Source of the DNA: Streptomyces sp. NL15-2K
GTDB taxonomy: Bacteria > Actinomycetota > Actinomycetes > Streptomycetales > Streptomycetaceae
Direction of reading: 5' to 3'
Assembly (NCBI RefSeq): GCF_030551255.1
Contig: NZ_CP130630.1
Coordinates: 3,205,501 to 3,269,500, forward strand
DNA length: 64,000 nt
The notes below the pieces were generated by a model. That model had not been told where the DNA came from, did not search any database, and was given only the letters and a program-made list of their open reading frames with translations. Both the position numbers and the translations under genes were made by a program. Of this stretch, positions 8,234-17,594 are shown piece after piece (positions within the stretch are counted from its first letter, which is position 1; every line of letters begins with the position of its first letter).

Positions 8234-9364
8234 CTACATCCCCCGAACCGCCCGAGCCACCCGCGTCCCCGCCGCCGCCCGCGGTCTGCTGTCCGGCTCC
8301 CGTCTCCGGGGATGCACCCTGTTCGTCAGCAGTACCAAGAACGTGTCCGTCGCCGGATCCAGGACCAGCGACGTCCCCGTGAACCCCGTATGGCCGGCCG
8401 CTCCCCGCCCCGCCAGTTCGCCCATGAACCACGGCTGGTCCAGGGCAAAGCCCAGTCCCGGCTCGGTCAGCATCAGTTCCACGAAATCCGGGCCCAGGAT
8501 GCGCGCCGGGCCGTACGCGCCGCCCGCCAGCAGGGCGCGGCAGAGGATCGCCAGGTCCCGGCCCGTCGAGAACAGGCCCGCGTGACCGGCCACTCCGCCC
8601 AGCGCCCAGGCGTTCTCGTCATGGACCACGCCCCGCAGCATCCCCCGGTCCGCCTTGGCCCACGGCCGCCGCTGGTCCTCCGTGGCCGCCGCACCGGGGC
8701 ACGGGCCGAAGCGGGTCGCCGTCATGCCCAGCGGACGGGTGATGCCGTCGTGGATGAGGACATCGAGGGTGCGGCCGGTGTTGCGTTCCAGGACGTGCTG
8801 GAGGAGGAGCGGGTTGAGGTCGGAGTAGAGGTACGTGCCGGGTGCGCCGACCGGTCGCTCCGCGCGGAGCATCGCCAGACGTTCGGTGTCGTCGGCGCAG
8901 TCGTGGAGGGGGAGCTCGGGCCGCAGGCCGGAGGTGTGGGTGAGCAGCGCCCGTACGGTGATGCCGCGCTCGGCGGCCGCGCGGAAGTCCGGCAGGTAGG
9001 CGCCCACGCGCGCGTCGATGCCGAGGGTGCCCCGCTCGATCTGCTGGACGGCGGCGATCGAGGTGAACAGTTTGGTGAGGGAGGCCAGGTCGAAGGGGGT
9101 GTCGACGGTCATCGGGACGCGGGCGTCGGGCGGCAGTTCCACGCCGGCGTCCGCCCGGGGGTCGTAGGACGCGTACCGGACGGCCCAGCCCGCCGCCTCC
9201 TCGACGGCGATCACGGGGCCGCGCCCGACGACCACGACGGCGCCCGCCGCCCAGGGGCGCTCGCCGAGGGTGAGGTTCTGTACCTCCTGGACGAGGTGTC
9301 GGAGTTGCCCGGGGTCGAGTCCGGCCCGTTCCGGTGTGTCGCTGCGCAGTCTCGGTGCGCTCAG
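8234..9364 (-). CDS. Serine hydrolase, beta-lactamase/penicillin-binding fold
   Basis: A class C beta-lactamase-type hydrolase of about 376 residues. Motifs in order: SLTK (catalytic Ser with Lys three residues later) in FDLASLTKLFTS, YSD in GTYLYSDLNPL, and HTG in GAAGHTGFTG. ALLTHTSGLRPELP is the usual flanking loop. No signal peptide is evident, so the enzyme may be cytoplasmic. The start is uncertain. CTG at 9364 overlaps the MFS stop (CTGA) and has GGAGGGA eight bases upstream; the nearest GTG is at 9409, inside the transporter gene. The two genes are translationally coupled either way. Confidence 0.85.
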   Translation of the reverse strand: MSAPRLRSDTPERAGLDPGQLRHLVQEVQNLTLGERPWAAGAVVVVGRGPVIAVEEAAGWAVRYASYDPRADAGVELPPDARVPMTVDTPFDLASLTKLFTSIAAVQQIERGTLGIDARVGAYLPDFRAAAERGITVRALLTHTSGLRPELPLHDCADDTERLAMLRAERPVGAPGTYLYSDLNPLLLQHVLERNTGRTLDVLIHDGITRPLGMTATRFGPCPGAAATEDQRRPWAKADRGMLRGVVHDENAWALGGVAGHAGLFSTGRDLAILCRALLAGGAYGPARILGPDFVELMLTEPGLGFALDQPWFMGELAGRGAAGHTGFTGTSLVLDPATDTFLVLLTNRVHPRRREPDSRPRAAAGTRVARAVRGM

Positions 9365-10719
9365 CTCCCCGCTCCCTCCGTACTCGCACGCTTGTTCCAG
9401 GGATGGCACATTCCCACGAAGCAGGCCAGCGCCACCAGTGCGGCCGCCAGTTGGACGACGGCCATCGGGACGGCGGTGTGCTCGCCGGCGACGCCGACGA
9501 GCGGGGAGGCGATCGCTCCGACGAGGAAGGAGGACGTGCCGAGCAGGGCGGAGGCGGAGCCGGCGGCGTGCTTGGTGCGCATGAGGGCGAGTGCCTGGGT
9601 GTTGGGGAGGGTGATGCCCATCGCGGACATCAGGACGAAGAGGGCGGCGGCCATGGCGGGCAGGCCCACCTCGCCGAAGACGTCCAAGGACATCAGGAGC
9701 AGCGCGGTCGCCGCCAGGATCACGATCGTGAGCCCCACCGCCAGCACCCGGTCCAGGTTCACCCGCCCCACCAGGACCTTGCCGTTGATCTGGCCGACGA
9801 GCACCAGGCCCACCGAGTTGAGCCCGAACAGCAGGCTGAACGTCTGCGGGGAGGCGCCGTATATCTCCTGGATCACGAACGGCGAGGCGGAGATGTAGGC
9901 GAACAGCGCGGCGAAGGAGAAGCCGCCCGCGAGCATGTAGCCGGAGAAGGCGCGGTCGGCGAGCAGGCCGCGCATCGCGCGCAGGGCCTCGCCGACGCCC
10001 CCGGAGTGGCGTTCGGCGGGCGCGAGGGTCTCCGGGAGCTTCGCCCACACCACCCCGGCCAGCAGCACCCCGACGACCGTGAGCACGACGAAGACGCCCC
10101 GCCAGTCCGTGATCCGCAGGATCTGCCCGCCGATGAGCGGCGCGACGATCGGGGCGACGCCGGAGATCAGCATGAGGGTGGAGAAGAAGCGGGCCATGGC
10201 CATGCCGTCGTGGAGGTCACGTACGACGGCTCGCGCGATCACTATTCCGGCCGCGCCCGCGAGGCCCTGCGCCAGCCGGAAGGCGACCAGGAGCTGGACG
10301 GTGGGGGCCACGGCGCACAGGGCGGTGGCGACGACGTAGACGGCGAGACCGATGAGCAGCGGGCGCCTGCGTCCCCACCGGTCGCTCATCGGGCCGACCA
10401 CCAGCTGCCCGAACGCCATGCCGGCCAGGCAGGCCGTCAGGGTGAGCTGGACGGTGGCCGCGGGCGCGCCGAGGGACCGGGTGACCTCCGGGAGGGCGGG
10501 GAGGTACATGTCCATCGCCAGCGGGGGCGTGGCGGTGAGGCCGCCGAGGATCAGGGTGACGAGCAGGCCGGTGCGGCGCAAGGAGCGGGCGGCCGGTTCC
10601 GATGTCGGTACGGCCGCCTGCGACGGGTGCGATGTATCAGATGTACCAGATGTGTCACATGTATCCGATGTCGACGGCGCCTCCTGCGGCGCCTCGGCCG
10701 GCGCGTCGCGCTCGGGCAT
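9361..10719 (-). CDS. Bcr/CflA-type multidrug efflux transporter (MFS)
   Basis: A 452-residue major-facilitator protein of the 12-TM drug:H+ antiporter Bcr/CflA group. After a polar N-terminus of about 45 residues, the first helix reads LLVTLILGGLTATPPLAMDMYLPALPEV, the hallmark of the family. The loop 2-3 motif is GPMSDRWGRRRPLL. The start at 10719 (MPERDAPAE) has GGGAGGGG just upstream. The N-terminal tail contains SDTCDTSGTSDTSH, encoded by a 9-bp microsatellite-like repeat (about 10630-10672). It forms an operon with the downstream serine hydrolase (4-bp overlap). Confidence 0.9.
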   Translation of the reverse strand: MPERDAPAEAPQEAPSTSDTCDTSGTSDTSHPSQAAVPTSEPAARSLRRTGLLVTLILGGLTATPPLAMDMYLPALPEVTRSLGAPAATVQLTLTACLAGMAFGQLVVGPMSDRWGRRRPLLIGLAVYVVATALCAVAPTVQLLVAFRLAQGLAGAAGIVIARAVVRDLHDGMAMARFFSTLMLISGVAPIVAPLIGGQILRITDWRGVFVVLTVVGVLLAGVVWAKLPETLAPAERHSGGVGEALRAMRGLLADRAFSGYMLAGGFSFAALFAYISASPFVIQEIYGASPQTFSLLFGLNSVGLVLVGQINGKVLVGRVNLDRVLAVGLTIVILAATALLLMSLDVFGEVGLPAMAAALFVLMSAMGITLPNTQALALMRTKHAAGSASALLGTSSFLVGAIASPLVGVAGEHTAVPMAVVQLAAALVALACFVGMCHPWNKRASTEGAGS

Positions 10720-10816
10720 GTGCCCCTCCCTTTCCGAGTGATCCGCCACCTATGCTCTCAGCTCGTACCGAGTGCCGAAGGGTGCCGAGGGTCACGTGAG
10801 CGAGGGTGGGGCCGCA

Positions 10817-11878
10817 ATGACGGAGCAGAGCGTGCGCTGGGGGATTCTGGCGACCGGAGGGATCGCTGCCGCCTTCACAGCGGATCTGGTCGATCTGCCG
10901 GACGCGGAGGTCGTGGCTGTGGCCTCGCGGACACAGGCGTCGGCGAAGGCGTTCGCGGAGCGGTTCGGGATACCGCGGGCGTACGGCGACTGGGACGCGC
11001 TGGCGCGGGACGAGGACATCGATGTCGTGTACGTCGCCACCCCGCACTCGGCGCACCGGGCGGCCGCCGGTCTGTGTCTGGAGGCCGGGCGGAACGTGCT
11101 GTGCGAGAAGGCGTTCACGCTGAACGCGCGGGAGGCCGAGGAGCTGGTCGCGCTGTCCCGGGCCCGCGGGAGCTTCCTGATGGAGGCCATGTGGATGTAC
11201 TGCAACCCGCTGATCCTGCGGCTCGCCGAGCTGGTGCGGGACGGGGCGATCGGCGACGTGCGCCATGTGCAGGCCGACTTCGGGCTGGCGGGTCACCTCT
11301 TGCCGGAGGCGAGGAATGGGATACTGCCTCCCTCGCACCGGCTGCGTGACCCGGAGCAGGGCGGGGGCGCGCTGCTGGATCTGGGCGTGTACCCGGTGTC
11401 GTTCGCGCAGCTGCTGCTCGGGGAACCGGCGGACATCGCCGCGAGGGCCGTGCTCTCCGACGAGGGTGTCGATCTCCAGACGGGAGCACTGCTCTCCTGG
11501 GAGAGCGGCGCGCTCGCCTCGGTGCACTGCTCCATCATCGGCGGTACGGCCACCACCGCCTCCGTCACCGGCTCGCTGGGCCGCATCGACATCCCGTACG
11601 GCTTCTTCCACACCGACCGGTTCGTGCTGCACCGGGACGGCCGCGACCCGGAGGAGTTCGCGGCCGGCCCGGCGGACGGTCCCCGGGGCAGTCTCAAGCA
11701 CGAGGCGCGCGAGGTGATGCGGGCCCTGCGGGCCGGCGAGACCGAGTCCCCGCTCGTCCCGCTCGACGGCACGCTCGCCGTGATGCGGACGCTCGACGCG
11801 ATCCGGGACCGCGTCGGCGTCCGCTATCCCGGCGAAACCCCCAGCGAGACGGGCGAGCCGGAACTCACGCCGGCTTGA
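10817..11878 (+). CDS. Gfo/Idh/MocA-family NAD(P)-dependent oxidoreductase
   Basis: A 353-residue oxidoreductase. The Rossmann motif is VRWGILATGGIAAAF; VVYVATPHSAHRAAA and the signature CEKAFTLNAREAEELV (catalytic Lys in E-K) follow. In the C-terminal domain MEAMWMYCNPL and DLGVYPVSFAQLLLGEP are typical of the dihydrodiol-dehydrogenase-like branch. ATG at 10817 is preceded by a weak AGGGTGGGG. The 3' end overlaps the convergent phoD by 14 bp. Substrate unknown, probably a sugar or diol. Confidence 0.9.
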   Translation: MTEQSVRWGILATGGIAAAFTADLVDLPDAEVVAVASRTQASAKAFAERFGIPRAYGDWDALARDEDIDVVYVATPHSAHRAAAGLCLEAGRNVLCEKAFTLNAREAEELVALSRARGSFLMEAMWMYCNPLILRLAELVRDGAIGDVRHVQADFGLAGHLLPEARNGILPPSHRLRDPEQGGGALLDLGVYPVSFAQLLLGEPADIAARAVLSDEGVDLQTGALLSWESGALASVHCSIIGGTATTASVTGSLGRIDIPYGFFHTDRFVLHRDGRDPEEFAAGPADGPRGSLKHEAREVMRALRAGETESPLVPLDGTLAVMRTLDAIRDRVGVRYPGETPSETGEPELTPA

Positions 11879-13505
11879 GCCCCTGCTCCCCCACCTCCGT
11901 CACGAAGGACGCGGCCGTCGCGATCGGCGCCCCGGGCGTGAGCACGTACGGCACCGTCTTGAAGTCGGCCCGCGCCCGCTCCCGGCCCAGCGCGACGGTC
12001 ACATAGCCGCGCCGCCCGTTGTAGAACTTCAGATGCGGGTTGGCGGTCATGTACGTGTCCCAGGTCGCGGGCTTGTCGGCGCCGTCCCGGCCGCTGGAGA
12101 TCGAGGTCGCCACGATCTCCGTGCCGAGGGTCGGCGAGGCCTGGTCGTCGAAGTCGTCCTTGATGTCGAAGGCGTACGCCGAATGGACGTCCCCGCTCAG
12201 CACCATCAGGTTCTCGACGCCGGCCGCCTTCGCCCCGTCGAGGACGCGCCGGCGCGAGGCACGGTAGCCGTCCCAGGCGTCCATCGACACCCGGGACGGC
12301 GTGGTCAGGTCGATGTGCCGCTGAGCGAACATGACCTGCTGCGGTACGACGTGCCACAGCGCCCGTGAGGCGCGCCACCCGTCGAGCAGCCACCGCTCCT
12401 GCGTCTCGCCGGTCATGGTGCGCGCCGGGTCGTCGGACTCTGGGCCGGGGGCGTGCGCGACATCGCCGTACGCCTGGTTGGAGCGGTACTGGCGGGTGTC
12501 GAGGACGTCGAACTGGGCGAGCCGGCCCCACTTCAGGCGGCGGTAGAGCTGCATGTCGGGGCCGGCCGGCTGCTGGGGGCGGCGCAGCGGCTGGTTCTCC
12601 CAGTAGGCGCGGTAGGCGGCTGCGCGGCGGAGCAGGAACTCCTCGGGCGGCACGTTGTTCTCGGGGATGTCGTCGGCGTAGTTGTTCTCGGTCTCGTGGT
12701 CGTCCCAGGTGACGACGAAGGGGTGCGCGGCGTGGGCGGCGCGCAGGTCGGGGTCGGACTTGAAGAGGGCGTACCGCAGGCGGTAGTCCTCCAGCGTGAC
12801 CGTCTCCCGGTTGAAGAGGGCGGGGAGCGTGCGGTCGGTGTAGTTCCGCCGGCCGCCGACGGCGTCGACCGCGTACTCGTACAGGTAGTCGCCGAGGTGG
12901 AAGACGACGTCGACGTCGTCCTGGGCGAGATGGGCGTACGGAGTGTAGTAGCCGTCGTGGTACGCCTGGCAGGAGACGGCGGCGAGGGTGAGGGCCAAGG
13001 CCTGGTCACCGGAGGCGGGCGCGGTGCGGGTGCGGCCGGTCTCGCTGACCCAGCTCCCCACCCGGAAGCGGTAGTGGAAGACCCGGCCGGGGTCGAGGTG
13101 GCTCACCTCGACGTGCACGGCGTGGTGGAACTCGGGGTGCGCGGTGACAGTGCCGCGTCTGGCGATCCGGCGGAAGCGGTCGTCGTGGGCCAACTCCCAG
13201 TGGACCGTGACGCGTTCGGCGGGCAGGCCGCTGTCGGGCTGGTACGGCGAGGGGGCCAGCCGGGTCCACAGGAGCACGGACGTCGGCAGCGGGTCGCCGG
13301 AGGCGACGCCGAGGGTGAACGGGTTCTCGGTGATCTTCGCGGCGTCGAGTTCGGCGGCGGCGGCGATGCCGGCCGACGGCAGATTGGCCGCGAAGGCGAG
13401 CGCGGCGGCCGCCGAGGTGACGGTCAGGAAGCGACGGCGGTTCAGGTGGCGTGCGGCGGCGCGGAGTTCGGGGGCGTGCTGGGACGGGCGTGCTGCGGGT
13501 GTCAT
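11865..13505 (-). CDS. phoD: Alkaline phosphatase/phosphodiesterase PhoD, Tat-exported
   Basis: A 546-residue PhoD-type phosphatase/phosphodiesterase releasing phosphate from extracellular esters. The N-terminus carries a twin-arginine signal, [17 protein letters not shown] (RRRFL at 23-27). The PhoD_N domain starts at [23 protein letters not shown]. The metallophosphoesterase core has [42 protein letters not shown] and [13 protein letters not shown], giving the Fe/Ca-binding Asp, Asn and His set. Expression is normally under PhoR-PhoP, but I saw no convincing PHO box upstream. Divergent from the SDR gene. Confidence 0.95.
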   Translation of the reverse strand: MTPAARPSQHAPELRAAARHLNRRRFLTVTSAAAALAFAANLPSAGIAAAAELDAAKITENPFTLGVASGDPLPTSVLLWTRLAPSPYQPDSGLPAERVTVHWELAHDDRFRRIARRGTVTAHPEFHHAVHVEVSHLDPGRVFHYRFRVGSWVSETGRTRTAPASGDQALALTLAAVSCQAYHDGYYTPYAHLAQDDVDVVFHLGDYLYEYAVDAVGGRRNYTDRTLPALFNRETVTLEDYRLRYALFKSDPDLRAAHAAHPFVVTWDDHETENNYADDIPENNVPPEEFLLRRAAAYRAYWENQPLRRPQQPAGPDMQLYRRLKWGRLAQFDVLDTRQYRSNQAYGDVAHAPGPESDDPARTMTGETQERWLLDGWRASRALWHVVPQQVMFAQRHIDLTTPSRVSMDAWDGYRASRRRVLDGAKAAGVENLMVLSGDVHSAYAFDIKDDFDDQASPTLGTEIVATSISSGRDGADKPATWDTYMTANPHLKFYNGRRGYVTVALGRERARADFKTVPYVLTPGAPIATAASFVTEVGEQGLKPA

Positions 13506-13639
13506 CCGGTCCTCCCCTGACGAATGGGTGCAAGGGGCATTCGAGTGGCCGGGGACGACCTGTGATGGGCACGTACACAACAGTCGGATGGCGGATGGAT
13601 GAGTTCCGCATGGCGGGCCGTCCCCTACGCTGCGGGCCC

Positions 13640-14368
13640 ATGAATGCCATGCAAACTGCGAAGGTTTCGAGGACCGCGGTGGTGACCGGCGCGGGTTCCG
13701 GCATCGGTCGCGCGGTCGCCGTGGAGCTGCTGCGCGCGGGGTGGTCGGTGGCCCTGGCGGGGCGCCGGATCGAGACGCTGGAGGAGACGGCGGCCCTGGT
13801 GCCCGAGGGGGCCTCCCTCGCCGTACGGACGGACGTGTCGCGACAGGAGGATGTGGCCGCGCTGTTCGTCGCCACCGTCGACCGATTCGGGCGTGTGGAC
13901 CTGCTGTTCAACAACGCGGGGACGTTCGGGCCGGGCGGTGTGCCGGTCGAGGAGTTGCCCTACGACGCCTGGCGGCACGTGGTGGACACCAACCTCAACG
14001 GGGCGTTCCTGTGCGCGCAGGCGGCGTACCGGCAGATGAAGGAGCAGGACCCGCAGGGCGGACGGATCATCAACAACGGGTCCATCTCGGCGCACGCGCT
14101 GACGGGGCTCACCAAGTCCCTGTCCCTCGACGGGCGGCCGTACCGCATCGCGGTGGGGCAGATCGACATCGGCAACGCGGCCACGGACATGACCGCGCGG
14201 ATGCAGACGGGGGCTCTTCAGGCCAATGGTGAGATCGCGCCCGAACCCGTGATGGACGTCGCCGACGTGGCGCGCACGGTGCGGCACATGGCGGAGCTGC
14301 CACTGGAGGCGAACGTGCAGTTCGCGACGGTGCTGGCGACGGCGATGCCGTACGTGGGCCGGGGCTGA
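13640..14368 (+). CDS. Short-chain dehydrogenase/reductase lacking the YxxxK motif
   Basis: A 242-residue SDR with an intact cofactor fold: [12 protein letters not shown] (residues 14-25), [12 protein letters not shown], and the structural Asn in [10 protein letters not shown]. The catalytic Ser segment reads [11 protein letters not shown] (Ser148/150) and runs directly into [13 protein letters not shown]. In close SDR relatives about 14 residues, including the catalytic Tyr-x-x-x-Lys, lie between these two blocks. The rest of the frame continues undisturbed, so this is an in-frame deletion. The product could bind NAD(P)H but should be catalytically dead. No clear ribosome site precedes the ATG; TACGCT lies ten bases upstream, so a leaderless transcript is possible. 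Confidence 0.85.
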   Translation: MNAMQTAKVSRTAVVTGAGSGIGRAVAVELLRAGWSVALAGRRIETLEETAALVPEGASLAVRTDVSRQEDVAALFVATVDRFGRVDLLFNNAGTFGPGGVPVEELPYDAWRHVVDTNLNGAFLCAQAAYRQMKEQDPQGGRIINNGSISAHALTGLTKSLSLDGRPYRIAVGQIDIGNAATDMTARMQTGALQANGEIAPEPVMDVADVARTVRHMAELPLEANVQFATVLATAMPYVGRG

Positions 14369-14610
14369 TTCACAATCTGCACAAACGGAATGTGGCCGTC
14401 CACTGCGTTATGGCCGGTGGCAGGCTTATGCTCTACATCTCCTGCACCAGAGCTTCACACTTGGAGCACTGGACTTCCGCAGGCGCACCCGAGGGGGGAG
14501 GCGGCAGCCGTACCACGGCACCGGATGGGGGTGGACCCCGCGTGGGACCGCGGGGTACGCACCGGTTCGTGGAACGGCTGCCGCGTGGGTCGGGAATCGG
14601 CCCCGGACGC

Positions 14611-15791
14611 TCAGCGTCCGAGGATGCGCTCGACGTCGGCCATCTGCTCGGCGGTGAGCGGTCCCTTCTCCAGGGCGCCCGCGTTCTGTTCGGCCTGGGC
14701 GACCGAGCGGAAGCCGGGGATCGGTATCGTGCGCGGGCTGCGGGCCCACAGCCAGGCGAGGGCGCCCTGGGCGAGCGTACGGCCGCCGCTGGTGAGGACG
14801 TCCTTCAAGGCGTCCACCCGGGCGAGCCACTCCGGGTCCGCCCCCGAACCGTCGCCGAACCCCTGCAGCCACGCCGGGGGCCGACTGCGGATGTCTCCGG
14901 CCTGCGAAGGCGCTTGACGCTTCCCGCCCAGCAACCCCATCGCGAGCGGACTGCGGTTGACGCTCGCGAGATTCGACTCCTCGCACAGCGCGATCATGTC
15001 GGGCGCGTCCTGCAACATATTGATCGCGTGCTGTACGGCCGTACAGTGCTCCCCCTCGGCGAACACGGCGGCACGGGCCGGGTCGTCGGTGCTCCACGCG
15101 TAGGCGCGGACGAGGCCCTCGCGCACGAACCCCTCGCAGACGTCGCGGAGTTCGGCGGCGCGCTCGGGACCGGCGTCGGAGATGTGCAGCTGGTAGAGGT
15201 CGACGTGGTCGGTGCCGAGGCGGGTGAGGGACGCCGTCAGCGCGCGGCGGGCATGGGGGTGTTTTGAAAGTCCCGTGCGGTGCCCGCGGTGTTCGGTGCG
15301 TGCCCTCGGCGTGCCGGACGAAGGCCCTCGATGGGGGTCCCCCCGCTCGAGCGAAGCCGAGAGTGGGGGAGGAGCTACTTGGGCCTTTGGCCGGTGCGGC
15401 GAGGGTGCGTGCCGGGCGCCGCGGGTGCTGTGCGGGACTTTCAAAACACCCCCTAGGCCGGGGTGCCGTCCTGGCCGGTGCGGGTGCGGGTGTCCTCGTC
15501 GAAGACGTTGCCCCACTTGGTGGCTAGGACCACGTCGTCCCGGCGCTTGCCGAGGGCCCGGCCGAGGACGCGTTCGCTGTGTCCGGCGCCGTAGGTGTCG
15601 GCCGTGTCGAAGAAGGTGACGCCCAGGTCGAGGGCGCGCCGGACGGCCCGTACGGACTCCTCGTCGTCGACCTTGCCCCAGCCGAGCGGCTGCCCGTCGG
15701 TGTCCTGCCATTCGCCGCCGATCGCCCAGCAGCCGAAGCCGAGCGCGCTGACCTCGATACCGCTGCGGCCCAGTGTCCGTGTGGTCTCCAT
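14611..15791 (-). pseudogene. Aldo/keto reductase interrupted by a MITE
   Basis: An NADPH-dependent aldo/keto reductase gene cut in two. The N-terminal part (15791 down to 15454) is [40 protein letters not shown] with catalytic Asp and Tyr, and [12 protein letters not shown] with Lys. After GQDGTPA the inserted element supplies a stop codon. The C-terminal part (15254 to 14611) resumes at ARRALTASLTRLGTDHVDLYQLHI and ends with IPIPGFRSVAQAEQN and the helical tail. The two parts are in different frames because of the 199-bp insertion at 15255-15453. Each half alone lacks a full barrel, so the gene is inactive. Confidence 0.9.
15255..15453. mobile_element. MITE copy 3 (199 bp) inside the aldo/keto reductase gene
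   Basis: Inverted terminal repeats GGGTGTTTTGAAAGTCCCG and complement, with two extra G/C at the tips. They are related to, but distinct from, the ends of the other two MITEs (shared GAAAGTCCCG). The right flank is CTAG and the left flank CATG, so a simple 4-bp duplication is not preserved. The interior carries a REP-type hairpin, GGGGGTCCCCCCGCTCGAG with AGCCGAGAGTGGGGGAG. It encodes nothing. Its insertion both stops the host frame and shifts it. Confidence 0.82.
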
Positions 15792-15871
15792 GCCGGAGCA
15801 CGCTAGGAGTTGGAGCGCACACGAACGCAAGGCCTTCGTACGGCCCGCCGCGGGAGCGGCTGATGTCGCTT

Positions 15872-16198
15872 TCAGGCCTGCCCGGTCTCGAAGCGGGTGA
15901 TCCTGCCGTCGTCGTCGACCGTGAAGCTCCAGCGGGTGCGCATCTCGCCCCAGGTGTCGTTGCTGTAGCGGGCGACGAGGGCGCGGCCGCCCCGGGACTC
16001 GTTGTCGACCTCCATGTGACCGTGGGAGGAGAAGATCTCCCGGTCGATCCAGTCGTCGAGGTCGCGTTCGGCCCCGTCGTCCGCCATCGTCGCACCGGGG
16101 GCGAGGAGCGAAAGGAAGGCCTCGCGGTCATGGGCGTTGACGGCGGTGACGAAGGCGCGGACGGCCGGGTCGCTGAGTTTGGCGGTCTGAATCGTCAT
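15872..16198 (-). CDS. SnoaL/NTF2-like fold protein
   Basis: A 108-residue protein of the NTF2-like cone fold: [34 protein letters not shown], then DWIDREIF, and a C-terminal sheet [29 protein letters not shown]. Such proteins bind small ligands or act as isomerases/hydrolases; no catalytic set can be assigned. The start at 16198 (MTIQTAKLS) is preferred over a longer in-frame start. It stands apart from its neighbours. Confidence 0.8.
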   Translation of the reverse strand: MTIQTAKLSDPAVRAFVTAVNAHDREAFLSLLAPGATMADDGAERDLDDWIDREIFSSHGHMEVDNESRGGRALVARYSNDTWGEMRTRWSFTVDDDGRITRFETGQA

Positions 16199-16401
16199 GC
16201 CAGTCAGACTCACACCGCTCCCCGGGGCCCGCCACCGGAAGCTCCGCCGGCCCGCCCCGGCCCGCCCGGCCCGCCCGGCTCCGCCACCCGAACGGCGCCG
16301 CGGGCGGGGCCGCGAGGTGTCGGGAGTGCGAGGGTGGAAACGCGGAGGGAGTCGTTCCCGGTTGTTCCGGGTTGTGCTTGTTACCTGCCTCGGGAGACAA
16401 A

Positions 16402-16971
16402 GTGACCACTTACGACCGACGTGATCTGGGTCTGCTGCTGCTCCGGCTGGGTACCGGCGGGGTGCTGGCCGCGCACGGCACGCAGAAGCTGTTCGGGTGG
16501 TTCGGCGGGCACGGGCTGGAGGGCACCGGCCAGTTCATGGAGTCCGTCGGGTACACGCCAGGGAAGGCGAGCGCCACGGCGTCCGGGCTGGCCGAGACCG
16601 GCGGCGGCACGCTGCTGGCGCTGGGCCTCGCGACCCCGGCCGCCGGTGCGGCGGCGGCCGGGGCGATGGCGGGCGCGTCCGCGGTGCACGCGCCGAACGG
16701 CTTCTTCAACCAGGAGGGCGGCTACGAGTACGCGGCGACCCTGGGCCTGGCCGCGACCGGCCTCGCGGTCGCGGGCCCCGGGCGGCTCTCCCTCGACCAC
16801 GCGCTCGGCCATGTCTTCGACCGCGGCTGGATGGTGCCCGCGGCGTTCGCGGCGACGGCGGCGGTCACTGCCGTGGTCGTGGGGGCGCGCAACAAGAGGC
16901 TGCAGAAGGACGAGCAAGAGAAGGCAGCAGGCCAGTTCGAAGAGCAGGAGGCGCTCTTCGGCGAGTCGTAG
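16402..16971 (+). CDS. DoxX-family membrane protein
   Basis: A 189-residue protein with about four membrane helices of the DoxX family. The typical opening is LGLLLLRLGTGGVLAAHGTQKLFGWFGG, with GLEGTGQFMESVGY and TGGGTLLALGLATP following. In actinobacteria DoxX proteins are linked to redox balance and thiol stress. GTG start at 16402 with GGGAG six bases upstream. The C-terminal tail (RNKRLQKDEQEKAAGQFEEQEALFGES) is charged and cytosolic. Confidence 0.88.
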   Translation: MTTYDRRDLGLLLLRLGTGGVLAAHGTQKLFGWFGGHGLEGTGQFMESVGYTPGKASATASGLAETGGGTLLALGLATPAAGAAAAGAMAGASAVHAPNGFFNQEGGYEYAATLGLAATGLAVAGPGRLSLDHALGHVFDRGWMVPAAFAATAAVTAVVVGARNKRLQKDEQEKAAGQFEEQEALFGES

Positions 16972-17035
16972 GCTGCCCCGCCCGGGGATTCGGGGTACGT
17001 GTCCCGCCCATGGGCCGGCGTGCCAAGCTGCCCGC

Positions 17036-17377
17036 ATGACTGATCAGGCCACCCCTCCCGAGACCTCCGCCGACCTGTGGGCCGCCATCGACGACCTCTG
17101 GGCCTGGCTGGAGGCGAACCGCCCGGTCGCCGGCCGGGAGGGCATGCTGCTGCGCATGCTGAAGCTGTCCGAGGAGGTCGGCGAGGTCGCCCAGGCCGTG
17201 ATCGGGGCGACCGGGCAGAACCCGCGCAAGGGCGTCACGCACACCTGGGAGGACGTCCAGGGCGAGCTGTGCGACGTCGTGATCACGGCCCTGGTGGCCC
17301 TGCGCACGCTCACCCCGGACACCCGCGAGGTCTTCGCCCGGCATCTGGCTCGGGTGACGGAGCGTTCGCTGGGCTAG
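17036..17377 (+). CDS. MazG-like nucleotide pyrophosphohydrolase
   Basis: A 113-residue all-alpha NTP pyrophosphatase of the MazG-like group. The metal-binding pattern is MLKLSEEVGEVAQAVIGATG (SEEVGE), followed by WEDVQGELCDVVITALVAL (ELCDV, the second acidic helix). Likely role: removal of noncanonical or excess nucleotides. The stop TAG (17375-17377) is part of the CTAG that flanks the adjacent MITE, so the original C-terminus may have been altered. Start ATG at 17036 with no strong ribosome site. Confidence 0.88.
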   Translation: MTDQATPPETSADLWAAIDDLWAWLEANRPVAGREGMLLRMLKLSEEVGEVAQAVIGATGQNPRKGVTHTWEDVQGELCDVVITALVALRTLTPDTREVFARHLARVTERSLG

Positions 17378-17583
17378 GGCCTGTTGCGAAAGTCCCGTCG
17401 TCCGCCCGGAGGGCGGGCCCCGCGGCGTCAGGTGCGTACTCTCGGCGTGCCGGGCGCAGGCCCTCGTACTGGTTGTACGTGGGCCTGCGCCCGGTGCGGC
17501 GAGTGGGGGCCCCTCCCACGCCTTTAAGGCAGTGGGGGAGCGTGCATGGCGTCGCGGGGCAGGCGGGACTTTCGCAACAGGCC
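17378..17583. mobile_element. MITE copy 2 (206 bp), inverted relative to copy 1
   Basis: Same ends as the 2142-2371 copy (GGCCTGTTGCGAAAGTCCCG and complement), with exact CTAG on both sides (17374-17377 and 17584-17587), the clearest target duplication in the window. Interior blocks match copy 1 in reverse order: the GGGCGCAGGCCC palindrome, then the CACGCCTTTAAGGCAGTGGG hairpin. Copy 1 has about 24 bp more near one end. Two inverted copies 15 kb apart could recombine to invert the segment between them. Confidence 0.85.
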
Positions 17584-17594
17584 CTAGGGCCTGA

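Noticed and set aside
9365..10048. N-terminal extension of the serine hydrolase across the MFS gene
   Set aside because: The extended frame is antisense-like, Arg/Pro-rich and lies over a well-conserved transporter; protein-like sequence begins only near 9364.
13506..13639. PHO box upstream of phoD
   Set aside because: No pair of 11-bp direct repeats resembling GTTCACC could be found, so PhoP control is not claimed from sequence.
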